Source: Candidatus Aminicenantes bacterium UBA647 (GTDB lineage: Bacteria; Acidobacteriota; Aminicenantia; UBA2199). Taken from it: 64,000 nt of DNA. The position numbers and the translations under genes were made by a program. A model generated the notes under the pieces. It had not been told where the DNA came from, ran no database searches, and saw nothing but the letters and a program-made list of their open reading frames with translations. The stretch spans positions 1 to 64,000 of the forward strand of contig DBOL01000107.1 of assembly GCA_002299555.1 (NCBI GenBank), read 5' to 3'. Positions 26,551-35,810 of the stretch are shown here, piece after piece (the stretch's first letter is position 1; the number at the start of each line of letters is the position of its first letter).

Positions 26551-27765
26551 ATGGATGACAATTCTGGAAGCTTTGATATTGCCGTGATCGGAGGTGGAAT
26601 AGTAGGAATGGCAACAGCTCTTGCTCTGTCAGAAACATGCAAGGGGAAGATAGTCGTACTTGAGAAAGAGGACAAACTAGCCAAACATCAAACCGGTCAT
26701 AATAGCGGAGTTATTCATTCCGGCCTTTATTACAAACCCGGTTCATTAAAAGCATTAAATTGTGAAAAAGGGAGAGAGATGCTCTACACTTTTCTGAAAA
26801 AAGAAAATATTCCTCATGATAGGTGCGGTAAGCTTGTTGTTGCCACTAATGATGAAGAGATCCCCTATCTTATGAAATTAATGGAGAGAGGAAAAGAGAA
26901 CGGTCTCAAAGGGTTAAAACTTTTAACTGAAGCAGAGATCAAGGAATATGAACCTCATGTTTCCGGAGTGAAAGGTATGCTGGTCCGTGAAACAGGGATA
27001 GTTGATTATAAAGTAGTTACTGATAAATTCGGAGAAATATTTGAAAAAAATGGCGGAGTAATAAAGTTGAATTCAAAAGTAAAAAAGATCTCCCGTAATG
27101 GTGGTGAGATAATTTTACATACTCCAAAAAGTAAAATAAAATGCAGATCACTGATTAATTGTGCTGGACTATTTTCTGATAGAATAGCCAAAATGGCAGG
27201 AATTGATCCGGGTTTGAAAATTATACCTTTCAGAGGTGAATACTATGAGGTTAAAGAGAGTCATCATCATCTTGTGAAGAATCTTATTTATCCTGTGCCC
27301 GATCCAAAGTTTCCATTCCTCGGAGTCCACTTTACCAGGATGATCGGCGGAGGTGTTGAGGCCGGTCCGAATGCTGTCACAGCATTTAAAAGGGAAGGAT
27401 ACAAAAAATTGGATATTTCTATTCGTGACATGCTTGATTTTGCTTTATACGGTGGTTTCTGGAAAATGGCTAAAAAAAACTGGAGGATCTCAATTGATGA
27501 ATATAAGAGATCATTTTTTAAACCTTTATTTGTTAAATCACTTCAGAAACTAATCCCGGAGATAAAAGGGGAACACCTGGAGAGCAGCCCTGCAGGAGTC
27601 AGAGCTCAAGCCCTGGAACCTGACGGATCCCTTGTCGATGATTTCCGGATAGTTGAGGCGGAGCATATGGTTCATGTACTTAATGCTCCCTCTCCTGCAG
27701 CAACAGCATCTCTGAGTATCGGAGAATCAATTGCAGAATTAGCAAAAAAGAATTTCGGGTGTTAA
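26551..27765 (+). CDS. lhgO: L-2-hydroxyglutarate oxidase/dehydrogenase (LhgO family)
   Basis: A 404-aa FAD-dependent enzyme that oxidises L-2-hydroxyglutarate to 2-oxoglutarate. The N-terminal dinucleotide motif is IAVIGGGIVGMATALALSE, then the LhgO-specific block HQTGHNSGVIHSGLYYKPGS, in which the His and the following loop contact FAD. GIVDYKVV, INCAGLFSDRIA and the C-terminal HVLNAPSPAATASLSIG block also match. GGAGG five bases before the ATG at 26551 sets the start. It is a single gene, convergent with the DUF4197 lipoprotein gene with a 12-base gap. A related glycerol-3-phosphate-type DAO enzyme is a less likely alternative. Confidence 0.9.
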   Translation: MDDNSGSFDIAVIGGGIVGMATALALSETCKGKIVVLEKEDKLAKHQTGHNSGVIHSGLYYKPGSLKALNCEKGREMLYTFLKKENIPHDRCGKLVVATNDEEIPYLMKLMERGKENGLKGLKLLTEAEIKEYEPHVSGVKGMLVRETGIVDYKVVTDKFGEIFEKNGGVIKLNSKVKKISRNGGEIILHTPKSKIKCRSLINCAGLFSDRIAKMAGIDPGLKIIPFRGEYYEVKESHHHLVKNLIYPVPDPKFPFLGVHFTRMIGGGVEAGPNAVTAFKREGYKKLDISIRDMLDFALYGGFWKMAKKNWRISIDEYKRSFFKPLFVKSLQKLIPEIKGEHLESSPAGVRAQALEPDGSLVDDFRIVEAEHMVHVLNAPSPAATASLSIGESIAELAKKNFGC

Positions 27766-27777
27766 GACAGCGGAATT

Positions 27778-28542
27778 CTACCTGTTAACAGATCCGAACA
27801 CCCGTTTTAATAATGCAGTAGTTCTGGCTAGCGGACTTTCCCTTATCTTTTTCTCTTCTCCACTGAGTTTAAGAAATAGTGCATCGAGAGCCCTTCCTGT
27901 AACATATTCATCCAATTTGTGATGAAGAGGTTTTATTCCGGTAAGTTTTCCTGCTATTGATCTTGCAACACTATTATATTTGTTTGTAAATAACTCCCAG
28001 GAGCGGTTGGTTGAAAGGTTCCCGACTAGCTTCTTATCCAGCGATTTCCTGACTTCCGGTTGAAAAAGATTGTAAAGACTGCCATGTGTCTTTCCATGAA
28101 GATATTGAGTTGCCGCATTGTCATTACCACCCAGGATATCAAATGCATCTCGTATTGTCAGAGATGTAATAGCATCAACAAATATAGGAACTGCTTTTGT
28201 TACAGCAAATTCGGCCGCCCGGTTTAATCTGAGAACCAGATCATCGATAAGTTTTCTTCCCGCCGGTATCTTTATGATCAGTTTAACTGCCTTCGCTGCT
28301 TCTGATGGCAGAATGATCTTTACTGCATCGTCCAGCAAAAACCCGTTCTCTGTTGAGAGTCCTGATACCGCAATCTTTGTCCCTATTGTAAGCGCCTCTT
28401 TCAGTCCCATAGAAACTTCAGAAGAACTCAAGGGGCCGGAACCTAATGATCTCTCCAGAATCTCACCCATTTGCGCACATGAAACAAGAAGAACCAAAGC
28501 TATTACCAGTATAACGATCTTAATTATTATTCCATTTTTCAT
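27778..28542 (-). CDS. DUF4197 lipoprotein
   Basis: A 254-aa lipoprotein. Residues 1-20 are a signal peptide ending in the lipobox LLVSC. The mature part matches DUF4197: SEVSMGLKEALTIGTKIAVSGLS, KIILPSEA, NRAAEFAVTKAVPIFVDAI, GGNDNAATQYL and the C-terminal YVTGRALDALFLKLSGEEKKIRESPLARTT. These proteins are helical, secreted and of unknown function. AGGAG six bases before the ATG at 28542 defines the start, and a TTG five codons earlier is discarded. It is divergent from the gatE operon. Confidence 0.85.
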   Translation of the reverse strand: MKNGIIIKIVILVIALVLLVSCAQMGEILERSLGSGPLSSSEVSMGLKEALTIGTKIAVSGLSTENGFLLDDAVKIILPSEAAKAVKLIIKIPAGRKLIDDLVLRLNRAAEFAVTKAVPIFVDAITSLTIRDAFDILGGNDNAATQYLHGKTHGSLYNLFQPEVRKSLDKKLVGNLSTNRSWELFTNKYNSVARSIAGKLTGIKPLHHKLDEYVTGRALDALFLKLSGEEKKIRESPLARTTALLKRVFGSVNR

Positions 28543-28614
28543 CCATATCTCCTTCAATGGATTTTAGAAGATCAGAATAAATTATTCAATTGATAAGTGC
28601 AAGACTGTTTTCCC

Positions 28615-28643
28615 TTGACATATAGCGGATAAAAAAATATATT
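28615..28643 (+). promoter_or_regulatory. Sigma70-type promoter of the gatE-gatD operon
   Basis: A perfect TTGACA (28615-28620), a 17-base spacer and TATATT (28638-28643). The expected start is near 28650, giving a very short leader that still contains GAGG before the ATG at 28662. Confidence 0.85.
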
Positions 28644-28661
28644 AGTCGATTGAGGATTAAT

Positions 28662-30632
28662 ATGTATAAAAGGATCAACGGAAAAAAAAATACTGGCATT
28701 ACAAAAAAAAAAATCGGCTTTGTTACTCTCAAGGAAGCAACACCTGATATCTATGAAGATCTAGGTTTTAAATGTGGACTGGAAGTTCATCAGCAGCTTT
28801 TAACCGAGCAAAAATTGTTCTGCAGATGCCCAGCAGGGAAATATCAGAAAGGTGATGATTTTCAAGCAGAGATCGTTCGTCATATGAGACCTACCCTCAG
28901 CGAGCTGGGAGAATACGATGGCACGGCATTGATGGAATTCAAAACCAGAAAAAATATTACTTACAGACTGAAAAATGAAAATGCCTGTACATATGAGATA
29001 GATGATACGCCCCCATTTCCTCTGAATAGGGAAGCATTGGGGATATCCATTGAGATCGCCCTTCTATTAAAAACCTCTATAGTAGGAGAATTACACATCA
29101 CAAGAAAGCAATATCTTGACGGCAGCATCCCTACAGGTTTTCAGAGAACAGCGATCGTGGGGATCGAAGGTCTGATCCCAATAAGAAATAAAAAGATCCG
29201 GATAATTCAGATGAGCATTGAAGAAGATTCCTGCAGGGAGATATCGGACATCGGGCATGAAAGAATATACTCAACAGACAGACTTGGGGTCCCGTTAATA
29301 GAAACTGTAACATATCCTGACATGAAAACACCTGCCGAGGCCGCAGAAGCCGGGCAATACATCCGTTTCCTGGCCAGGAGTACCGGGAAAGTGAGAACCG
29401 GGATAGGAGCCGGGAGGGAAGATGTCAATGTAAGTATCAAAGGCGGAACAAGGGTTGAGATCAAAGGAGTATCCAGAATTAAGTGGATACCTCCATTAAC
29501 CCATGTGGAAGCTTTCAGACAGAAAGCACTTCTTGAAATAAAAAAGATATTAGAGGAGAGAACGAAAAATGTACCTGAATGGGAAATAAGGTCAACACCT
29601 GTTGATAACTCCATTCTGATCAAAGCAGGATTGCCATTAAAGAAGGAGTACAAAGCATCAGGGATAAGATTGCCCGGATTCAGAGCCATCCTCTCCTTTT
29701 TTACACAACCTGAAAAAACATTTGCAGATGAGTTGAGTGAAAGGGTAAAAGTAATTGCCTGCATTGAGAAACCAAATATTGTTCATGATGAAGATTCTTC
29801 TTCAAAAATACCGGATGAGGTTTTTAGCGATATTTACACAAAAACCGGTGGAGATGAGAAAGATGCATTTTTAGTTGTTTTCGGCCCAGCCGGAGATATT
29901 GCAATGGCAGAGGAGACGATCCGGGAAAGGTGCCTCCTTGCATTTCAAGGAGTCCCGAATGAAACCAGGAAAGCTGTTAACAGAGAAGGTACAACTATAT
30001 TTGAACGGGTTCTCCCCGGACCGAACAGGATGTATCCCGATACTGATTCTGCCCCGATCGCAATAGATGACGGCTATATAAGTAAATTGGGGAGTGACCT
30101 CCCGTCAGATATTTATGATAGAGAAAAAATCATGAAAAACTGGAATATCCCCGAAGATACGTTCCCCTACATCCATGTAAGAAATATTTTCCCGGTCATT
30201 AAAAAAATATCCGAGGAACTTTCATATTCCCCTTCATTTGTAGGAACAATCGTTGGACACCGCATAAAGAATGTCGACGGGAAAAATGCAATATCCCCCG
30301 GTTTTGATCATTCAAGATTATTTGATATTTTTGAATTTTGTGAAAAAAAGAAATTAGACAGCGAACTGGTTAAGCTTATGATACCTGTTCTCCTGATCCA
30401 TCCTAATATGGACCCCGAGTCGATCTTATCTACCATCAAATTCAAAAAAAGGGATAAAAAAGAGATAATTTCAAATATCCCTCTCCTCGATAAACAATTC
30501 AATACTATTTCTAAAAAAAATGATCCCGGTGCAAAAAAGAGATGGATAATGGGACAATTGAGGCCGATAGCCGTTGGGAACATCTCCTTAAGAGAGCTGA
30601 GCAATACAATAAACGGAGGCGGCAATGGATGA
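28662..30632 (+). CDS. gatE: Archaeal-type Glu-tRNA(Gln) amidotransferase subunit E
   Basis: A 656-aa subunit that binds Glu-tRNA(Gln), phosphorylates the glutamyl group and amidates it with ammonia from GatD. The kinase core has GLEVHQQL, the Cys pair of a zinc site (LFCRCPAG), NACTYEIDDTPPFPLN, QMSIEEDSCRE, DRLGVPLIETVTYPDM and GAGREDVNVSIKGGTRVEIKGV. A GAD insertion follows (about 290-410, KTFADELSER to FERVLPGPNRMYPDTD), which separates GatE from bacterial GatB. The C-terminus has the helical tail domain. A Lys-rich N-terminal extension of about 25 residues precedes the conserved start. GAGG six bases before the ATG sets the start. It overlaps gatD by 8 bases. GatDE is known as an archaeal enzyme, so its presence here is unusual. 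Confidence 0.95.
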   Translation: MYKRINGKKNTGITKKKIGFVTLKEATPDIYEDLGFKCGLEVHQQLLTEQKLFCRCPAGKYQKGDDFQAEIVRHMRPTLSELGEYDGTALMEFKTRKNITYRLKNENACTYEIDDTPPFPLNREALGISIEIALLLKTSIVGELHITRKQYLDGSIPTGFQRTAIVGIEGLIPIRNKKIRIIQMSIEEDSCREISDIGHERIYSTDRLGVPLIETVTYPDMKTPAEAAEAGQYIRFLARSTGKVRTGIGAGREDVNVSIKGGTRVEIKGVSRIKWIPPLTHVEAFRQKALLEIKKILEERTKNVPEWEIRSTPVDNSILIKAGLPLKKEYKASGIRLPGFRAILSFFTQPEKTFADELSERVKVIACIEKPNIVHDEDSSSKIPDEVFSDIYTKTGGDEKDAFLVVFGPAGDIAMAEETIRERCLLAFQGVPNETRKAVNREGTTIFERVLPGPNRMYPDTDSAPIAIDDGYISKLGSDLPSDIYDREKIMKNWNIPEDTFPYIHVRNIFPVIKKISEELSYSPSFVGTIVGHRIKNVDGKNAISPGFDHSRLFDIFEFCEKKKLDSELVKLMIPVLLIHPNMDPESILSTIKFKKRDKKEIISNIPLLDKQFNTISKKNDPGAKKRWIMGQLRPIAVGNISLRELSNTINGGGNG

Positions 30633-32007
30633 TCTGTTCAAAGGATATAAAGGCGAAACATTAAAGTTATTGAAGAAATTTAATGTCAGGGTATGGAGTG
30701 AAGTAGATATAAAAAGTTCCAGAGGAGAATTCTCAGGGATAATATTGCCCAGATCAGAAAATGATGATGAAACTCATCTGGTAATAAAACTTGTCACCGG
30801 ATATAACATAGGACTTGAAACCGGAACAATAAAAAATATTATAGAAAAAGGATTCAAAGAGGCAAATTATAAAATTCCCGAGAAAGAATTCCCTTATTCA
30901 GAGGGAAAACCAAACCTGAAACTTTTCGGTACCGGAGGAACAATAGCCTCACGTCTCGACTATAGAACCGGTGCAGTTATCCCTGCATTTTCTCCCGGTG
31001 AGTTGTATGGAGCAGTTCCGGAACTTGCCGATATATGTAATTTATCCACAGAAAAGCTATTTGCGGTTTTCAGTGAGAATATGGGCCCGGAACAATATAT
31101 AGTCCTTGCAAAAGCTATTGGGGAACAGATCAGAAATGGAATAGACGGAATAATAATCGGACATGGAACAGATACAATGCATCATACGGCATCAGCTCTC
31201 TCCTTCATGGTCCAGAACTCCCCTGTGCCGATCGTAATGGTAGGCTCACAAAGATCTTCGGACAGACCTTCCTCAGATGCGGCACTTAACCTTATCCATG
31301 CGGCTACAACAGCAGCAATTTCTGATATTGCAGAGGTTTCTGTATGCATGTTCGGCCCAACTTCAGATGATTACGGACTTATACACAGGGGAACAAGGGT
31401 GAGGAAAATGCACTCATCCTATCGGTCCGCTTTCAGGACGATCGGAGATGTCCCTATCGCAACAGTGGTAAGAGACAAAGTTACTAAGATCAGGAACGAC
31501 TACAACAAAAGAAGGAATGACAAAGATGTAAATATTCTCCCGTATTTTGAGGAAAAAATAGCATTAATATACTATTATCCGAATATGCAGCCGGATATGA
31601 TCGATTCTCTGATAGAGAAGGGATATAAAGGGATCGTAATTGCAGGGACAGGACTTGGGCATGTGAACAAGCCTCTCTATCCTGCACTGGAAAGAGCCCA
31701 GAAAGCAGGCGTTGCTGTTTATATGACCGTTCAGACATTGTGGGGATTTGTACATATGTTCGTTTATGATACAGGAAGAGACATGATGAGCAAAGGTGTT
31801 ATCCCTTCAGAGAATATGCTGCCTGAAGTCGCATATATAAAACTGGGATGGGCTTTGGGGCAGACAGATGATCTTGAAAAAGTGAAAGATATCATGCTCA
31901 CACCCATTGCAGGCGAGATCACCAGCAGAGAACCTTACAACGGATATCTTATATATCAGGGCGGGATCCCTGAAGTCGAAGAACTGCTGAAAAAATACCA
32001 TAAATAA
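30625..32007 (+). CDS. gatD: Archaeal-type Glu-tRNA(Gln) amidotransferase subunit D
   Basis: A 460-aa asparaginase-type subunit that releases ammonia from Gln or Asn for GatE. Residues 1-80 form the GatD-specific N-terminal beta domain (SSRGEFSGIILPRSENDDETHLVIKL). The L-asparaginase fold follows, with the first catalytic Thr in FGTGGTIASRLDY, the Thr-Asp pair in GHGTDTMHHTA, and the GatD-typical GSQRSSDRPSSDAALNL. The C-terminal block has AGTGLGHVN and QTLWGFVHMFVYDTGRDM, also typical of GatD rather than free asparaginase. GGAGG five bases before the ATG. The 8-base overlap with gatE ensures coupled synthesis of the heterotetramer partners. Confidence 0.95.
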   Translation: MDDLFKGYKGETLKLLKKFNVRVWSEVDIKSSRGEFSGIILPRSENDDETHLVIKLVTGYNIGLETGTIKNIIEKGFKEANYKIPEKEFPYSEGKPNLKLFGTGGTIASRLDYRTGAVIPAFSPGELYGAVPELADICNLSTEKLFAVFSENMGPEQYIVLAKAIGEQIRNGIDGIIIGHGTDTMHHTASALSFMVQNSPVPIVMVGSQRSSDRPSSDAALNLIHAATTAAISDIAEVSVCMFGPTSDDYGLIHRGTRVRKMHSSYRSAFRTIGDVPIATVVRDKVTKIRNDYNKRRNDKDVNILPYFEEKIALIYYYPNMQPDMIDSLIEKGYKGIVIAGTGLGHVNKPLYPALERAQKAGVAVYMTVQTLWGFVHMFVYDTGRDMMSKGVIPSENMLPEVAYIKLGWALGQTDDLEKVKDIMLTPIAGEITSREPYNGYLIYQGGIPEVEELLKKYHK

Positions 32008-32008
32008 T

Positions 32009-33499
32009 TTGAAACAGAAAAAGAAGATCTTTTCATCCCCTTATCTTTGGGCCTTCACAACATATTTCCAGGAGGGATTCCCTTATTCTATAATAAGAAC
32101 AGTATCGGGGGTATTTTTCAGAGATATGAAAGTTTCTCTCGAATCTATCGGACTGACTCCCCTGTTCGGACTACCATGGATATTAAAATTTCTATGGAGT
32201 CCGCAGGTAGACAATTATAGTTCTAAAAAAAGATGGATGGTGATCTCTCAGGGGCTGATCGTAATAATGCTCCTGCTTGCTGCAATATTTGCACCTCTTG
32301 AAAACAACATTTCTCTTATCGCCGGACTTTTCTTCCTCGGAGCCTTTGTAGCTGCAACCAATGATATTGCTATAGACGGCTACTATATGGAAGCGCTTGA
32401 TGAAGAGGGACAGTCAAAATTTGTCGGATACAGAGTGATGGCTTACAGGATCGCCTGGATGACAGGACCAGGAGTGATCGCAACTATAGGAACCACTATA
32501 AGTTGGTTCCTTGCATTTCTTACAGGTGCCGCTATCTATCTGGTTTTTACTGTTTATCATCTGTTTTTCCTTGCCGAGGCCGGCAAGAAGGGTGAAAGTT
32601 TTATATTCATGTTCAAGCGGATGATAAAGGTAAGAACATTTGTTTTTCTGATATCAACAATTTCAATTATAGTCGGGATCAGACTTTTTTTCAGTTCGCC
32701 ATTCTATTCAGAACTGAAAGAAAGTATTCCGATACTTAAGAAATTTTACTTCTCACACTGGATAGCATTAATATTACTTTTTGCTCTCATCCTTCTGGCC
32801 ATTTTCAGAAAAAGTTTAAAATCCAAACTTATAGGGAACAGAGATTCCAACTATGGCAAAGCATTCTACTATTTCATGGAGAGAGAAAAAATTTCATTAA
32901 TACTTGCCTTCCTGATCCTGCTGAGGGCGGGTGAATGGGCTGTTACAGTAATGGTTGCTCCATTAATAGTTGATATAGGTATCAAGTCACACTATGGGTG
33001 GATAAGCGGAGGGATCGGACTCCCGTCATCTATTGTCGGAGCTATGCTTGGTGGATGGATGATATCACGCTATTCACTGAAAAGAGTGATCTGGCCATTC
33101 ATATTACTTCAGAATCTTACAAACCTTGTATATATGACTCTGGCGATCCACCTGAGTTCTTTCATCAGGATAAACACAGGTGCAGATACTGTCGTCCCTA
33201 TCGGTACCATGAATCTCATATTTACTGCTGCAGTCCACTCTTTTGATCAGTTTGCCAGCGGATTAGGGACAGCAGTGCTCATGACCTACCTTATGAGGAT
33301 ATGCCATGCTGAATTCAAGGCTACCCACTATGCCATTGGAACCGGTTTGATGAACCTCAGCGGCCTTTTTGCAGGTATCTCAAGCGGTTTCATTGCAGGA
33401 TGGCTCGGATATGCCTGGCTCTTCGGGATAAGCTTTGCATTCTCAATTCCCGCAATGGTCATGATTCCTTTTCTCCCCTATCTTACCCGAAGAAAATAA
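32009..33499 (+). CDS. AmpG-like MFS permease
   Basis: A 496-aa inner-membrane transporter with about 12-14 predicted helices. It matches the AmpG/PAT family of the major facilitator superfamily: YLWAFTTYFQEGFPYSI, FGLPWILKFLWSPQVD, the helix-3 motif NDIAIDGYYMEAL and RIAWMTGPG. AmpG imports muropeptides for cell-wall recycling and beta-lactamase signalling; a different solute is possible. The only suitable start is a TTG one base after the gatD stop, with no ribosome site, so it is probably translated by coupling. It therefore shares the gatE-gatD transcript, with no obvious functional link to tRNA amidation. Confidence 0.8.
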   Translation: MKQKKKIFSSPYLWAFTTYFQEGFPYSIIRTVSGVFFRDMKVSLESIGLTPLFGLPWILKFLWSPQVDNYSSKKRWMVISQGLIVIMLLLAAIFAPLENNISLIAGLFFLGAFVAATNDIAIDGYYMEALDEEGQSKFVGYRVMAYRIAWMTGPGVIATIGTTISWFLAFLTGAAIYLVFTVYHLFFLAEAGKKGESFIFMFKRMIKVRTFVFLISTISIIVGIRLFFSSPFYSELKESIPILKKFYFSHWIALILLFALILLAIFRKSLKSKLIGNRDSNYGKAFYYFMEREKISLILAFLILLRAGEWAVTVMVAPLIVDIGIKSHYGWISGGIGLPSSIVGAMLGGWMISRYSLKRVIWPFILLQNLTNLVYMTLAIHLSSFIRINTGADTVVPIGTMNLIFTAAVHSFDQFASGLGTAVLMTYLMRICHAEFKATHYAIGTGLMNLSGLFAGISSGFIAGWLGYAWLFGISFAFSIPAMVMIPFLPYLTRRK

Positions 33500-33647
33500 A
33501 AGCGAAACTTTTTCGGTACCTCAAACGTCTAATAAGTGTGAATACAGTTTTTTTGTAATTCCTCCTGGGAATTTAAAGATATAAGGAAGGGGCATTGCCC
33601 GGTGTCCCTTCCGGTTCCCGGTCAACCAATCATCACTTTAACTAGTT

Positions 33648-33676
33648 TTGCACTTTTCTCTTTGAAATTGTATATA
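33648..33676 (+). promoter_or_regulatory. Sigma70-type promoter of the hybrid kinase gene
   Basis: TTGCAC (33648-33653), a 17-base spacer and TATATA (33671-33676) lie 24 bases before the ATG at 33701, whose ribosome site is AGGGA. A GC-rich hairpin (GGAAGGG 33585-33591 with CCCTTCC 33606-33612) lies upstream, without a T-run. Confidence 0.6.
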
Positions 33677-33700
33677 TAATATAAGTACTCAGGGAAAAAC

Positions 33701-35734
33701 ATGAAAAACTCCGAGAATATCAAAGAACTGAATAAAGAAATTTCCAATCTGAAGAAAGAGTTGGATAAAATAAGGAAGGACATCAGCAATCAGAAAATAA
33801 TTGAAAGACGATTAAAAGATCGAGAGGATGAGTTACTTTCGATTACCGACTCAAGCATTGATACTATTTTCATTGTCAATAAAAAGGGTGTTTTTGAATT
33901 TATAAGTAAAGGGATCACCGATAGTTCCGGATTCCTGCCGGAAGAATTGGTTGGAAGATCATTTGCACAGTTTGTCCCCGGGCAAGAGGTCCCAAAATAT
34001 CTGAAAATACTTAAAGATGTCTTCATGGGAAAAAAGATCAAAAGTTTCGAAACCTTTGTTCATGACAAAGAGAAGAATTTGATCCCCGTTGAGATCACGG
34101 GACAGATGTTTAAAAGAGGGAAAAAACTCGTTGGAGTAGGAAGCATAAGAGATATTCGTACTAGAATAAACACACAAAAAAAACTGGAAGAATCTGTAGA
34201 AAGTTACAAAGAATTATTTAACAATGCCATTGACTCGATCTACATACAGGATGAGAACGGGATATTCCTTGATGTTAACCAGGGAGCAGTTGAAATGTAT
34301 GGATACACCAAAGAGTTCCTTATCGGAAAGACTCCTGAGATCCTCTCTGCACCGGGTAAAAATGATATGGAAATGGTAAAGAACTCTCTGAAGAAGACAT
34401 TAAAAGGGGAACCTCAGCAATTCGAATTCTGGGGGAAAAGAAAAAATGGAGAAATATTCCCGAAGATCGTAAGGTTAAGTAAGGGGAAATTCTTCGGGAA
34501 AAAAGTAGTATTTGCTTTCTCTCTTGACATCACTGAAAGAAAAAAAGCAGAAGAAGAGAGGTTTGCAATTGAATCTCAGATCAGGCATACCCAAAAACTG
34601 GAAAGTCTTGGAATACTTGCAGGAGGAATAGCTCATGATTTCAACAATCTCCTGACCGGTATCCTGGGAAATGCAGGACTGGCAAGAATGGCTGCACCCC
34701 CCGGGAATCAGGTGTTGAATAGTATTAAGCACATAGAGACAACAGCAGTAAGGGCAGCAGATCTTTGTAATCAGCTACTTGCATATTCAGGTAAAGGTAA
34801 ATTTCTTATCCTTCCTATCAATATTAACAACGTTATTAAAGAGATGACAAAACTATTAGAGGCATCTCTGCCGAAAAAGATCAGTATCAAATATGAGTTT
34901 TCAAAAGAACTACCTGTTATTGAAGTTGATGTATCACAGATAAGACAGATCATAATGAACCTGATACTTAATGCTTCTGATTCTATTGGAAGCAATAAGG
35001 GGATGATAACAATAAGTACCGGGATTTCGGATGAACTATCAATGAAAAAAAACGCAAGTTTTTTCCTTACAGAAAATATAAAACGCGGTAAATATGTTCA
35101 CTTTGAAATATCAGATAACGGGAAAGGGATTGATCACAAATTAAAAGAGAAGATCTTTGACCCGTTCTTCACAACCAAATCAAAAGGCAAGGGACTCGGC
35201 CTGTCAGCAGTAATTGGAATTGTAAAAAGCCATGGAGGACTGATCAGCATAAAAAGTAAAATCAATGAAGGGACAGAATTCCGGATCTGCTTCCCCGAGT
35301 CAGTAAAAACTCCCATAGATGATGGCATTGAATCCAGATCTTCCGGAAAATTAGAAGGTGAAGGGACTATACTCGTTGCAGATGATGAGAGATCGATCAG
35401 ATCATTGTGCAGCGATATTCTGGAAAGATCCGGGTTCAAGGTTATCACTGCAATCAATGGTAATGATGCAATAAAAAAATTTACTGATCATTCCCAAGAA
35501 ATAGTTCTTGCCCTTATCGATATGACGATGCCTGAAAAGAACGGAATTGAGGTTATGCAGGAGATCAGTTCAATAAGACCCGGTGTTAAAGCGATCCTTT
35601 CAAGTGGCTATACCAAGAATGAATCTATAGAAAACTTTTCAAGGCTTGGATTTCGCGCATTTCTTCCTAAACCGTATTCTCCAGAGAAACTTATTAAAAT
35701 AGTAGTAAATGTACTCAATGAAAAGGAAAAATAA
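33701..35734 (+). CDS. Hybrid sensor kinase: PAS-PAS-HisKA-HATPase-receiver
   Basis: A 677-aa soluble hybrid kinase. A coiled coil (residues 1-50) leads into two PAS domains (about 45-160 and 165-280, the second starting ESYKELFNNAIDSIY). The kinase core has the His in AGGIAHDFNNLLTG (about 313), the N box LILNASDSIG and the ATPase boxes ISDNGKGIDHKLKEKIFDPFFTTK and GKGLGLSAVIG. A C-terminal receiver (about 555-675) has the acidic pair ADDE, the phospho-Asp in ALIDMTMPEKNG and the Lys in FLPKPYSPEK. There are no membrane helices, so it senses a cytoplasmic signal through PAS. No output regulator is adjacent. Confidence 0.92.
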   Translation: MKNSENIKELNKEISNLKKELDKIRKDISNQKIIERRLKDREDELLSITDSSIDTIFIVNKKGVFEFISKGITDSSGFLPEELVGRSFAQFVPGQEVPKYLKILKDVFMGKKIKSFETFVHDKEKNLIPVEITGQMFKRGKKLVGVGSIRDIRTRINTQKKLEESVESYKELFNNAIDSIYIQDENGIFLDVNQGAVEMYGYTKEFLIGKTPEILSAPGKNDMEMVKNSLKKTLKGEPQQFEFWGKRKNGEIFPKIVRLSKGKFFGKKVVFAFSLDITERKKAEEERFAIESQIRHTQKLESLGILAGGIAHDFNNLLTGILGNAGLARMAAPPGNQVLNSIKHIETTAVRAADLCNQLLAYSGKGKFLILPININNVIKEMTKLLEASLPKKISIKYEFSKELPVIEVDVSQIRQIIMNLILNASDSIGSNKGMITISTGISDELSMKKNASFFLTENIKRGKYVHFEISDNGKGIDHKLKEKIFDPFFTTKSKGKGLGLSAVIGIVKSHGGLISIKSKINEGTEFRICFPESVKTPIDDGIESRSSGKLEGEGTILVADDERSIRSLCSDILERSGFKVITAINGNDAIKKFTDHSQEIVLALIDMTMPEKNGIEVMQEISSIRPGVKAILSSGYTKNESIENFSRLGFRAFLPKPYSPEKLIKIVVNVLNEKEK

Positions 35735-35810
35735 ACCCTTAAAATGGGGTTGACTGCCCCCGCAAAATTTACGCCATTGTGTAGGCTATATTGCTATAGG
35801 ATATAAATGA

